Of a DNA stretch of 24,124 bases, positions 1 through 11,686 are shown piece by piece. The translations under genes were made by a program, and so were the position numbers. Origin of the DNA: Seison nebaliae (Eukaryota; Rotifera; Pararotatoria; Seisonacea; Seisonidae); NCBI GenBank assembly GCA_023231475.1, contig JALJEE010002612.1, positions 1 to 24,124 of the forward strand, in the 5' to 3' direction. Under the pieces are notes generated by a model. The model saw nothing but the letters and a program-made list of their open reading frames with translations. It made no database searches and was not told the DNA's origin. Position 1 is the first letter of the stretch; each line of letters starts with the position of its first letter.

Positions 1-2
1 AT

Positions 3-191
3 CAACGTAACTTGAATAAATGCAATACTGAAGAATCGAATTCAATTTTTAAAAGTAATAGTTCATCTGAAGGTGAAGAAAATAATCACGATTATTTTGA
101 ACATGACAATGGTGAAGATCCAATTGATAACATAAGTGATATTCTATATATTTCGAAGCTGGTTTCTGAAAAACCGAATAATGAAAATTAA
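3..191 (+). CDS. 3' end of an unrecognised acidic protein (partial)
   Basis: An open frame runs in from the left edge for 62 codons and ends at a TAA. The peptide is rich in Asn, Glu, Asp and Ser, with an acidic middle (SSEGEENNHDY) and a short hydrophobic stretch near the end (ISDILYISKL). A canonical AATAAA lies 29 nt past the stop, which supports a genuine transcript 3' end. I recognise no family. It sits next to transposon relics and could be the tail of a host gene or of an element. The frame could also be a terminal exon whose upstream part lies outside the window. Confidence 0.4.
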   Translation, partial: QRNLNKCNTEESNSIFKSNSSSEGEENNHDYFEHDNGEDPIDNISDILYISKLVSEKPNNEN

Positions 192-219
192 TAATATGGT
201 ATGTACTCTATTTATCTCT

Positions 220-225
220 AATAAA
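220..225 (+). other. Candidate poly(A) signal AATAAA
   Basis: AATAAA stands 29 nt after the stop of the left-edge reading frame, a normal distance for an animal gene. In such AT-rich DNA the hexamer is also common by chance. Confidence 0.35.
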
Positions 226-421
226 TGATCATATACTAATTTTTCCCCTATAGTGTTATAGTTTACCACCGGAAAATATTGGTATATAATTATTTAACTT
301 GCATATTTGTTAGTTTACTTTAGTACAAATTTAACAGGGTTGTTCTTATTTAATGCTTATGGGTGTAGTGAGTACTCACATATTGTGATTGATACATACA
401 ACAAGAATACATTGACTCGAC

Positions 422-876
422 TCAGAGTGCCCATGCTTGATCTAGATTTAACTTCTTACTTGTTAGAGTAATTCGGGCATTCAGGAATGTAGCGTCCAAT
501 GTAGTTGCAATTGTCTCTTCTATGAAACTTATAATTCGATAATACGCTGGAAATAATTCTAAATACGATGATTCTTCGATATTTCTGAACTTCATGTGAA
601 CAACTTTAATTTTTTCAAGAAAATCGACGGCTGTCATAAGTAGCGTATCTTGGCATGCCAAACTCATCTAATGGTTTATACAATTAATCTTCTTTGATCC
701 ACAAAGTCTTACACCACGTTTAATATCCGAACCACCATCAATGGTTATACGTTGAATCTTTTCAGCTATATTTAATCCCGTTAGCTCTCAAATGGTTCGT
801 TTTCCATAATTTTATTTATGCAATCTTTTGTATAATTACCGTTTGCGTGCGATTTTGGGAAATCCAGGAAAATCAT
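422..876 (-). pseudogene. hAT-type transposase relic
   Basis: Reading leftwards, the minus strand carries pieces of a hAT transposase catalytic region. A segment with LDFPKSHANGNYTKDC is followed, after a frameshift near 785-800, by a segment with ITIDGGSDIKRG, then C-x-x-H (CINH), then LACQD and a helical region. This matches the hAT order of a 'T-D-x-G-S-N' aspartate motif followed by the C-x-x-H motif. The frame is broken by an in-frame TAG at 668-670, directly after CINH, where hAT proteins usually continue H-x-L. A further stop lies just beyond 876. No N-terminal BED zinc finger and no terminal repeats were found. It is a decayed fragment, not a functional gene. The family call rests on motif order only. 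Confidence 0.6.
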
Positions 877-1053
877 GTTTCAACTGGGTTTCAACACTTT
901 AGAAACTATAGAAATATATGTATAATAAGTAACGCTTAAATATGCGTCTCATATCTTTAGAAACCAGAAGCTTAAATAGCAGAAAAATATGTAAAATTAA
1001 ATTTAAATTTAAATGTTTCGTCGCACGCTACTATTAAATAATCACATCTTATT

Positions 1054-1785
1054 ATGGGAAAAGCAAAAACATTATCAGAATTTGAAAAGGGACAGATAAC
1101 GACTTTATTGTCCGAAGGTGTTTCAGTTGCGAATATAGGCAGGAAAATTAATCGGTCGAAGAAAGTTATTTATTCATTTAAGGATGATAAGTATTATGGA
1201 ACGAGGATGAAAGAAACCGGAAGAAATCGGTGCACGTCGACTAGGTTAGACGGTCGAATTTGTCGCGAAGTTCGGAAAATGGGTAGCAATTCTTGTTCTA
1301 TAACTGAGAAATGGAAAACCAACGCGAGTAAATCGACCATTTGTAGGAGATTAAAAGAAGGAAATGTCCATTGGGAAAAATGAAAAAAGAACCGAAACTT
1401 AATTCCCAACATAAAAAGAAAACAGTGGAAGCGATAACCGAAAGGATTGCAAGGGGCTATAATGGGAAACAAATCATATTTTCGGATGAAAAGAAGTTTA
1501 ACCTCGATGGACCAGATGGTTTTCTATTCTATTGGAGAGGCAAATTGATATTTCAGCAAGATAATGCAAGGCCACATATCTCAAAGGCCACTAAAGATTG
1601 GATGGATAACCAAGATAATGTAATGGGTACCGGATTTGAATGTGATCGAAACATTATGGGGTAGACTCAGCGGGGATGTCTATGCTGGAATTAAACAATT
1701 TCAAACAGTGGAAGAATTAAAGACCAGGATGATGACCATAGTTTTATTGACAAGCTCATATCATATTCTAATTTGGAAGCCGTGA
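1054..1785 (+). pseudogene. Tc1-like (Tc1/mariner) transposase relic
   Basis: The first frame (1054-1383) starts MGKAKTLSEFEKGQI and contains the paired helix-turn-helix region typical of Tc1 transposases (IGRKINRSKKVIYSF). After a frameshift near 1375 the catalytic core continues in another frame: IIFSDEKKFNLDGPDG holds the first Asp and FQQDNARPH the second. Only about 20 residues separate these two blocks, where intact Tc1 proteins have roughly 90, so about 70 residues are deleted. A second shift returns to the first frame at about 1633, where DLNVIETLWGRL carries the third acidic residue (usual motif DLNPIE, here P to V). The frame ends in TGA at 1783-1785. Two frameshifts plus an internal deletion make it inactive. 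Terminal inverted repeats were not identified. Confidence 0.88.
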
Positions 1786-1811
1786 AGATCTGGCGTATGA
1801 AGAGCAGAACC

Positions 1812-3177
1812 CGTGATGATATTCCAACGACTCCTCGCTCCTTTATCATCCGCTGCTCCGTGGACAAATTGGAAAATTTCCTCGAACCCAACATCTGGCC
1901 ATAAAACACTTTTGTGCGTCCATTCTATTCTTCTGCTTCTACCAAAGACTTCCTTCGGGATCGCTGCTTCGAATTTGGCGATCACTCAACCATCATCAAG
2001 AACGGTGGCTCTCCAGCCGTAGCCCCAAAAAACTTTTCTTCCACTGATTCAATAATGTCCGATCCTGTCACCTCTTTATGACATAATTTCTCACCTTACA
2101 CAAAAGGATCGCCTTCCTCTTCGGACGTCTCTACTGATATCCGTAATATCACTTTCCTCTCTCTCAACACTCATGGTTCTACCAACCTGCGATCTTCTAT
2201 TTCCTTTTTCTCTGACTTTGATATCATCTTCTGTCAAGGGACTTGGCTAGTTGGTTCGAAGTGGCTGACCATCTATGTTTCAGTACCTCCGCTTATTACT
2301 ATTTCCCTATCTTCAATGTCCATTTCGATTTTTTCACTTCTCAAGAAATTTTCGAATCTATCCAGGCTCTCGAAGGTACTAAGGCTCACGGTTTCGATAA
2401 TGTTTGAATTAAATTGGTGCAACACCTACTTCCATCTCTCGTAACGGCCTTACTGATTCCGTCAATCTGATTTTTTCTCATCATCAGTTCTCCTCTATCT
2501 CGCTCCTCTTCAAAATTATTCCAATTCTGAAGAAACCGAATATCGATCAAACCTCGTTAAATTCATACAGACCGATCTGCATTTCTTCGTTCCTACTGAA
2601 AGTATTCGAGAACCTCATTTTGATCCGATATCGAAACGTCCTACCAATTCGCTTATCGATCGTCATGTCGTGGCACCTATCCTCTCCTTCTCATTCTCCG
2701 TTCGGCTATAAGTATTGCCAAGGAAATGAAACTATCCGTACATATTCTCTTCCCTGATGTTACAAAGGCATTCGATTCCGATTTTCTCTTTCTCTCTTAA
2801 ATCCAAATTCGTCCGGTTAAAAATCCGTCTTTCACTTTTCAGGAGCCTAGTGCTACCTTTGTATTCTTTGGAGACCATCTTTCTATGCTCTCATCGTTCT
2901 TTTCTGCCCTTGGACCGACGTTATAATCGGCTCATTAGCAGAATGATCTGCTGTTTTCATAGATGTAACCGCTCACTTCTTTTCGCCCCTGTGAATATCC
3001 TACCACTTCCAATTCTTCTATGTCGTCGTATTTTTTCACTCCGTGATAAATGTAACAATTCCGACTCACTCTCTAGTCATCTTTCCGGTATCCATCCTTT
3101 TCACACCCATTCCGTTTTCACATACACTGTCAGATACTACGGGTTATCTCCAAACATTTCTCTAACCGATTTTTAAA
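1812..3177 (+). mobile_element. Non-LTR retrotransposon (LINE) relic, copy 1
   Basis: Plus-strand, pyrimidine-rich coding remnants in several frames follow the order of a LINE. Positions 1812-2079 hold a frame with one stop that may be an ORF1 tail (inference). Positions 2130-2260 hold an AP-endonuclease start (FLSLNTHGSTNLRS, then FSDFDIIFCQGTW, where the usual Q-E-T-W is Q-G-T-W). Positions 2333-2406 and 2461-2757 are reverse-transcriptase N-terminal blocks (TKAHGFDNV; IPILKKPN; NSYRPICISSFLLKVFENL). A +1 shifted frame at about 2750 has motif A as DVTKAFDS. Positions 2757-3176 hold the post-RT region (SLVLPLYSLETIFLC, YNRLISRMICCFHRCNRS). Much of the endonuclease and the catalytic palm, including a Y-x-D-D box, is missing. 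A second copy of the same family lies on the other flank, minus strand. Confidence 0.85.
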
Positions 3178-4322
3178 ATTTCATTTCAACATACGATTCC
3201 ACCTCAACTCTACCTATTAACCGCGATTCCCTCGATCAATTACGCCTTTTTATTGACACAGAGGACGACAGTATTTTTTTTTTCTTTTTTCAAGTTTATC
3301 CCTACAGGAATTTTAACGAATTAAAATAATATAATAATTTAATTGGTTCATTTCCACGACGAATCGCTGATGTCTTGAAAAATAAAGGTTCAGTTTGCTC
3401 TTAAAAAGATGTTTTTTCCCTAAATTTCTAAAGATACGATACGCATATTTAAGCTTTATTCATTATACATGTATTTCGATAGTTTCTAAAGATTTGAAAC
3501 TAACTTTGTCAGTTGAATCAGTGACACCTTTTTCGTATGTATTGGTTTTCCGATTTTTAATTTTTTTCAATAAATGATGGTTAGAACTGCTTACTTTAGA
3601 GCTTACATGAACCGTAAATCTAATAACTTCTAATCGGAAAGGTTTTATAACAGGAGTTTTTAAAATTCCCGAACAGAACCTTAGACTTGCCTAGTTTACT
3701 ATGCATTATGATAGTTCTTAAAACGTGTGAACGCAGTATATGAAAAACTATCCCAGTGGTCGATGTTATACTTATTTTCATAACCGAAAATCAGTTCTTT
3801 TCCATTTATTCCTTCAGATATCTAGATTCCAATTACATTAATTCGTCCTTGGTTGTGAATTACTATTAACAATGAACGAGTTCACTTTTTCATAATGAAT
3901 AATCGTTTTGTCCCAATTGATTGGTTGTATGTCAAATTGAAGTTTTCTATGGTTTTACTTGTAATTGAGTCTGGTACAATTGTCAATTTGTATATTTTCT
4001 TTCATCTCTCAAAACTAGTTTGGGGTACTTATAACATTAAAATAATCTTTAAACTTCTCAGATTTAAACACTTCGGTCTTTTTTAATTGCCTAATGCTTA
4101 TCTTAGAAATTGACTAATTTAAGATTTAGAAACTTGAACTCTTTCAAAACTGTGTTCAGTAATGGATTAAGCTTTTGGTTAAAACGTTGAAAAATTAGGA
4201 AGCTTAATTATAGGCAATTAATGTAAGAAATTTGAAAAACCAACAAATCTTAAGAATTTCAAATTTGAAGGTTAATAAGCTTTTCCAATTCATTGATTTC
4301 TAAAAAAGTCGAAAGAATTTTA
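3178..4322. other. Spacer without a recognisable gene
   Basis: About 1.1 kb between the LINE relic and ARV1. It starts with possible 3' tail sequence of the LINE, including a T-run near 3275-3290 and an AT-rich stretch near 3320-3342. The rest is AT-rich with two short open frames of 60 and 63 codons that show no recognisable motif. The last few hundred bases must contain the ARV1 promoter, but I see no convincing core element. Confidence 0.5.
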
Positions 4323-5168
4323 ATGAAATTAGATAAGATAAAAGTATGTGTAAATTGTGGAAAGATTTTACCGAAAGACTTCGAGCTATTCGTTCACGAT
4401 AAGTTGTCTCTCAATCCACTGAACATGTGTTGTTATTGCGGTAAGTGCGCAGATCCGTATATAATAAATGATATGCTCATAATCCTGCTCAACATTTTCC
4501 TGCAACGTGCCGATGCATTTCGTCACATTTTGTTGAACGACCATTTCTTATTAGAAGATAACAGAACAATCATTCGATGTTTGACTTACATAAATTTCGC
4601 GGATGGATATATCAAATATTTGTACTCGACAAAAAAGGTAAAACGATCGTCAAATCATTATGAAAGTTGTTCGAATCTCGAATCCATTGAAGACTTCAAA
4701 CTATATGGGAAAGTTATTAACGCCACCACATATAACCTGTTCATTTATTCTCTCTTGTATATTCTCATTCTAATGTTGGTGAAAGATTTCTATACATATT
4801 CCTTCAAACAACTCTTCCAGTTCGTTAGAGAGAATTCGTCGAGCTTCATTCGATGTATTATTATTTCGAACATATCAAAAATCCTCTATATTCCTCTCAT
4901 CGTTTGGAATGATGAAGTGGAAGATATTGTTGCTCTTTGTCTAATTCTCATTTTTCATTGTGTCACTTCATTCGGTATCATTTCAATTTGGTGCAATTAT
5001 TTCGAGCAGATCATCAAATTGGGAGAATTGAATAATTCAATAAACGAACATTCGATCGCGATTGATCAACGACCGAAAGATAAGAAATCTTTTTTTTTCC
5101 GATATCTATTGACTATTTATTCAGTGTTATTTTTTTATGCAATCCCATTTTATTCACTGACTATATGA
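4323..5168 (+). CDS. ARV1: ARV1-like lipid homeostasis protein of the ER
   Basis: Intronless, 281 aa, close to the human ARV1 length of 271. ARV1 proteins are ER membrane proteins needed for sterol and GPI/sphingolipid homeostasis. The N-terminal ARV1 homology domain is present: a zinc-ribbon pair C9-x-x-C12 and C36-x-x-C39, then D44-x-Y-I where the family has D-K-Y-I, then RADAFRHILLND matching the conserved A-Y-R-H-x-L-x-N stretch. C37 and C42 add extra cysteines beside the second pair. Likely membrane segments lie at about 137-154, 175-195, 201-224 and 257-279. The frame stays open upstream to a TTG at 4293, but the first ATG at 4323 puts MKLDKIKVCVNCG at the N-terminus as expected. AATAAA hexamers follow at 5169 and 5219. 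PI4K2 begins 236 bp downstream on the same strand. Confidence 0.88.
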   Translation: MKLDKIKVCVNCGKILPKDFELFVHDKLSLNPLNMCCYCGKCADPYIINDMLIILLNIFLQRADAFRHILLNDHFLLEDNRTIIRCLTYINFADGYIKYLYSTKKVKRSSNHYESCSNLESIEDFKLYGKVINATTYNLFIYSLLYILILMLVKDFYTYSFKQLFQFVRENSSSFIRCIIISNISKILYIPLIVWNDEVEDIVALCLILIFHCVTSFGIISIWCNYFEQIIKLGELNNSINEHSIAIDQRPKDKKSFFFRYLLTIYSVLFFYAIPFYSLTI

Positions 5169-5311
5169 AATAAAAGATTAAAGGTGATTTTTGAAAAATT
5201 TCAATTATATCCATGAAAAATAAATATGAAAAAAATTGTTGATAAGTAAATTGCAAATGAATGTTTGACAGGAAATATTTTTCTTCTATTTTTGGCTTAT
5301 GCCCTTCCGGA

Positions 5312-5350
5312 AACACACACACGCACACACAAACAATCAACACACACACA
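5312..5350. repeat. Interrupted (CA)n microsatellite
   Basis: A CA-dinucleotide tract of about 39 bp with interruptions (one CG, and an AAACAATCAA break) lies 55 bp upstream of the PI4K2 start codon, so probably in its promoter or 5' UTR. Confidence 0.85.
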
Positions 5351-5398
5351 TCTGACTTTATTGATATTTTCAAAAAGAATTATTATTGTTGTTTATAG

Positions 5399-7210
<1,812 letters not shown>

Positions 7211-7241
7211 TTTTTCCTTTATTTGTTCTATTCCGAAAAGG

Positions 7242-7247
7242 AATAAA
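7242..7247 (+). other. Poly(A) signal of PI4K2
   Basis: AATAAA is 32 nt after the PI4K2 stop codon, in the 215-bp gap between the two convergent genes. Confidence 0.5.
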
Positions 7248-7375
7248 CTTCGTAACAAATTCTTTTATTTTTCAAATTCCTTTTCTAAACTATTCGTTAA
7301 TGTTCTTTTTCTATGAGAATTTTTCACTAAACTTAATTCTCCCGACATAACTTCTATCCGAGGGATGTGGTATTC

Positions 7376-7381
7376 TTTATT
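7376..7381 (-). other. Poly(A) signal of POFUT1
   Basis: TTTATT on the plus strand reads AATAAA on the minus strand, 45 nt past the POFUT1 stop. The two convergent transcripts would therefore end on either side of about 130 bp. Confidence 0.45.
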
Positions 7382-7425
7382 TATTTAATTAAAAAAATAT
7401 CAATCAGTTTTCTATGGAATTCCTT

Positions 7426-8844
7426 TTACAAATCCGAATTATTTCCTGAATCGAAACCGAAAAATTTTGTAGGTTTCTTTGTCATTTGTCGTTCACGCAC
7501 AGCAAAAGCGGAAAAAGTCGATATACAATTAACAATTGCTAAATCAGCTTTCGTTAAAATATAAAGATCGATATGAGTAGATTCATGATCATAAATATCG
7601 TCATAATGAAACACATTGATGATTTTCTTGAATTTGAAAGAAACAATGAAAAAATTTCAGAATAGTTGAAATAACTTCAAATTTTTTCTCGACTAATTCA
7701 GTCACTTCTTGTGAATCACTAGCGATGAATAAAGATTTTGCACTGATTTCTTTAATTCCATCATTTATCTAAAAATATGGATAATTTGATGAGAATTAAA
7801 TGAGAAATTTTAACATCTGAAAATAATCGATCATTTGAACAATAACATAATTCTTTTGTTAACTTCCCATATTGGAATGATTCGCCAAGACATTGTGCTG
7901 ATGAAAATAAATGATAATTCCTTCCTGAATGTTCACAAGCATTGATCTGTTTTCAAATTGAAATTGAAACGAATTCATAAAGAAAAATGAATAACGAAGT
8001 CCTGACCACGTCTCAAATGAATGGCGAGGAAAGGCGATTTCAAATGTTTCTTTATTATTTTCTCTCCCTTTTCTTCGATATATTTCGAATATTTTAAATA
8101 TTTCTGCAGATGTGCTAATGATAATAACGATGGAAATGTACCAGGTGTTCCCGTAAAAGCTAAAACAGGAAATTTTTTAGAAGAAAATCTTTTTAAATAA
8201 ATTTTAGTCGATTGGTAATATTTAAAAATTAATTAAATATTAAAACCGTTTCTTCCACGATTCAATACTTCCATTAGTCAAATCGAAATGTAACGGATGA
8301 TAGAAATAATCATGAACGAATTCCACATTAAAATGGTCCCAGAATGGTCCGAAAGGATTTCCATTTTTCGCATCACAACCTTTCGAATCAGTTCTGGAAG
8401 AATAACAGAAAACTGTATTGATTAAAAATAAAATTTGAATTATATTCAAATTCAGAACCATATCGTTTTTTTTCACTCCAAATTTTCGGAGCTAAATCTT
8501 TCATGAAATCTTCCATCGTCATAGCTCGATGATATTCTTTCACTGTTGATACATCGAAATAATGGTCAAACGGTACTCTTTCCTGAAAAAAAGAATGAAG
8601 AAACAAATTCCCAAATTTGCCTAACCGATCCTAACACACCAGGTCGATATTCGATCCATGGTGGTAAGACTAATGTCCGATCAAGTTTCTTCGCAAATTC
8701 AAGAGCTCCAATGAATTGTTCTGCTTGATTGCCAAAACGTCCCATACAAGGACAGTATAATATGTAACCATTCTCATCGATTGCCGATGTGGTGATTGAG
8801 GAAAGGAAAACCACATAAGTGGTGAGATAAATGAGGAAATTCAT
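7426..8844 (-). CDS. POFUT1: GDP-fucose protein O-fucosyltransferase 1
   Basis: Exons: complement(join(7426..7626,7676..7768,7815..7946,7996..8188,8247..8412,8459..8582,8626..8844)), 375 aa (human 388). It transfers fucose from GDP-fucose to Ser/Thr of EGF repeats, including Notch, in the ER lumen. A signal peptide covers residues 1-21. Diagnostic blocks follow in order: [66 protein letters not shown] (Arg229 matches the essential Arg of human HLRIGSDW), [23 protein letters not shown] and KFFGFDS. Introns are 43-58 nt. The C-terminus is NSDL, not the ER-retention RDEF of mammals or HEEL of Drosophila, so luminal retention is uncertain. HLRRGQDF differs from the animal consensus at three positions. 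Every splice join restores continuous similarity. Confidence 0.95.
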
Positions 8845-9494
8845 ATTTTCTTCAAAATGATTTTAATAAAAGGAATTTTTTACAGAAGGAAAACTAAGGA
8901 ACCATAAAGAAATTTCTTATGACGAACAATAATTCCACGTCGACAAAATCATTTTGACAATTAACCGGCTATTTCCTTTCATTCTCTTTCTCGTAAGAAC
9001 GGAAAGGAAGAAAACTATGTCATACGCGTTCTATTTCGTATACTAATGACATAAATAGAGAAACGATTGAAAGTGGAACCGATTTTAAGGAATCAGGAAA
9101 CGGTGAAAGAAAATCGGAATGATTTATGTCAATATTTGAATTTTTCGCCTCCAAATACTTTCTCATAAAAATTCATCGATAAATTATTTTGATTAACGAA
9201 AAATTCATAAAATATTTTTCATAAATTTTTTTACAGAAAGAAAAATTTTTTATTATTAAAAATCTCTTCAGGCAATTTTGTTTTTATTCAAAGTGAAATA
9301 GAAAAGATGTTAGGGAACTAGTGAATATAAAGAGGAAAGTTTTCATAAATATGTACGGGATCGAATCGTCAGGATGATGATTAAGCGATGATTTTTGAAA
9401 ATGATGAAAATTTGTCTGTGTAAAATGATTTTAATCCGAAAGATTTGTGTGGAAAGCGCCAACTAATTGAGAAAGCGAATTTCTTATCAATTAT
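8845..9494. other. Spacer between WDR1 and POFUT1
   Basis: 650 bp separate two minus-strand genes. The right part should be the WDR1 3' UTR, with a minus-strand AATAAA at 9283-9288, 207 nt past its stop. The part next to 8844 should be the POFUT1 promoter and leader. I see no coding frame, repeat or clear core promoter element. Confidence 0.45.
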
Positions 9495-11686
9495 TTATAA
9501 TTTAATTTTATGTTGTCGAATAGAGCAATCTTGTAATCCACTTGAAATTATTTCTTCGTTATTAATCCATTGAATATCAGAAACTGGTGATAATGGATGT
9601 GCACCACGAATTTGTAGGAGACATTTCTTCGGATTATTTGGAGAATAAATGAAAATATTTGTATCGATTCCACATGATGCGACATAATTGGAAGAAGGAC
9701 TCCAAGCGATCGATGTAATCTTTCCCGAATGATAACACCAAATATCTGATGATATTTCATTCATCTTATTTTCCATATCATAACATCGTAAATGATTCGA
9801 TTCAGCTATCGTCAACCATCGATGATTTGGAGAGAATTTCACAAACAAAATATTCTCTCGTCGTTCAATTGTCAAATTGGAAACTTCTTTCAAATCATTA
9901 TTGTTCAATTCATAAATTTTAATGAATTTTTTCGTTCCTTGTGAACCGATCGCTATCTTTCCATTACCAGCTGCATTGATACATGAAGATTCGAACGATA
10001 TTTTATGAGAGAATTTCAATTTTAAATCTGATTTATCTACATCAAATACATCGATCGAATTCAATGTTGATACGAGAATTATCGATTGATTTATTGAAGT
10101 GATTCCGGTGGGTTGTGATGATAATGAGATAGATTTGCAGATTTCTGGTTTCTCATCCAAATTGATCAAATGAAGTTTATCATCAAAACCACATGATATA
10201 CATCGATTAATAGATGATAAATAAATTATTTGTTTTATTTGATTTGTTTGTTGATTTTGTTGAACATAACAATTCTGAGAATCGTTCAAATTCCATTGAA
10301 CTGGAAAGAGGAATGAGAATTTTAAAAAAAAACTCGAAATTAAAAATTTAAACCTAATTTCCCATCAGAACCACCACTGATAAATTTGTTTTTGTCATTC
10401 AAAAAACAAATTGTAGAAATGGCTTTATTATGTCCAACAATTCTTCTTACTTCTCCTAATTCATTATCCATTTGAATGATATCACCTCCAACATTAACAA
10501 CAATAATCTTCTCATTCATCCAATGACATCCAACCAAAATATTTTGAATGACATTATCAAATTGGAACGATCTAAAGAAGAATAATGAAGAAGAGAATTT
10601 AATTTAATGAGAAAACTTTTTTAAAGTTCGATCAGAAACATTCCAAATTTTCATGGATTTATCAGCAGAAACTGATACGAATTCAGTATTATCATTCTTC
10701 CAACTAATCTATATGAAAATTATTCAAATATATTATGGAATGGAGAAAAGTAACAGCATAAACACCAGCACTATGTGCTGGATTACCATAATTTCCTAAT
10801 AATTCCGAAGTCTTTCCTTCATATCCGAAAATCTGGAAAGTAATTTGTAAAGGTTAATTATTAATTCCGTTTCCAAATCACTAACTTTTCCATCAGCTCC
10901 ACCACTAACAAACATATTCCCGTCATGAGAATAACGTACGACATTAACGAAATTTGTATGATCCTTAAGAAATTATAAGGACATTTATAAAAAGAAATAT
11001 CTCTAACGGATTTCGATTTACTGAAACGAAATGGTGGTCCTTCGTAGAAGTAAACAGAATTATCTTCCGAAGCGACAACAGCTCGAAATGGTCGTTGTCG
11101 TCGAAAAGATACGGAGTTAATTGCTTTACTCGCACCCATAATCTCACCAACACTTGTTCCCGTATCCACGGCGAACACATGAGCAAATCTGGGGAAATTA
11201 GTCAAAAAATATTTTTAAATTTTTTAGAGAATTTTAAAAATAATTCAAAAAATTTTATTGGAACTTGTCAGCACTTTCACCTCCAACAATTATTCGTTTG
11301 GAATCACCAGTCCAATCCATATCGCGTATGTGACTACTTAGTGGACGATATTCACATTTCAAAATATGTTCCTTCTGCGTCGTATCCCAAATACGAACTT
11401 TGCCCGATATATCTGATGATGCGATATAATAACCATCAGGAGAATATTTCGCTCCTGTAGTCGCTTGTGTATGTTGAGTGTAGACATCACAAATAGACGG
11501 ATCGGTAATATTTCGAATGAATACTGAATTGCCATTTACATATAATAAATTCTCATTTTTCGGATCTGAATGAATTACTAATGCTTTTCCTCTCGTTGTT
11601 TTCGGGAGTGAGGCATAAACTTTGCCTGAAAGAGAATTATATAATAAATTCTCTCACTTAAAATTCTAACAACAATTGAATGACAT
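9495..11686 (-). CDS. WDR1: WD-repeat protein 1 / actin-interacting protein 1 (AIP1)
   Basis: Exons: complement(join(9495..10300,10354..10571,10617..10708,10755..10832,10886..10963,11008..11188,11265..11625,11674..11686)), 608 aa (human 606). AIP1 folds into two seven-bladed beta-propellers and works with ADF/cofilin to disassemble actin filaments in the cytoplasm. Recognisable blocks: KVYASLPKTTRG at the start, VRIWDTTQKEHILKCEY, VYFYEGPPFRF, SADKSMKIWNVSD, GHNKAISTI, ITSIAWSPSSNYVASCG, and a final blade with RGAHPLSPVSDIQWI. The first coding exon is only 13 nt (MSFN plus one base), chosen because it is the only nearby ATG joining in frame to the conserved second residue block. Introns are 44-76 nt. 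The gene is divergent from ECH1, with a TATA-like box about 142 bp upstream of the ATG. Confidence 0.95.

Noticed and set aside
1691-1985. Minus-strand frames of 72-74 codons over the Tc1/LINE boundary
   Set aside because: They are antisense to transposon coding remnants and match nothing.
3395-4086. Two short plus-strand frames (60 and 63 codons) upstream of ARV1
   Set aside because: No recognisable motif, hydrophobic AT-driven composition, no splice partners. Frames this long occur by chance in such DNA.
4293-4322. TTG start giving ten extra residues on ARV1
   Set aside because: Non-ATG start in a nuclear gene; the ATG at 4323 gives the normal ARV1 N-terminus. The same applies to the TTG at 13351 before PP2A-A.
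11095-11460. 121-codon plus-strand frame opposite WDR1
   Set aside because: It is the antisense shadow of WDR1 exons 2 and 3 and crosses an intron. It has no motif of its own.
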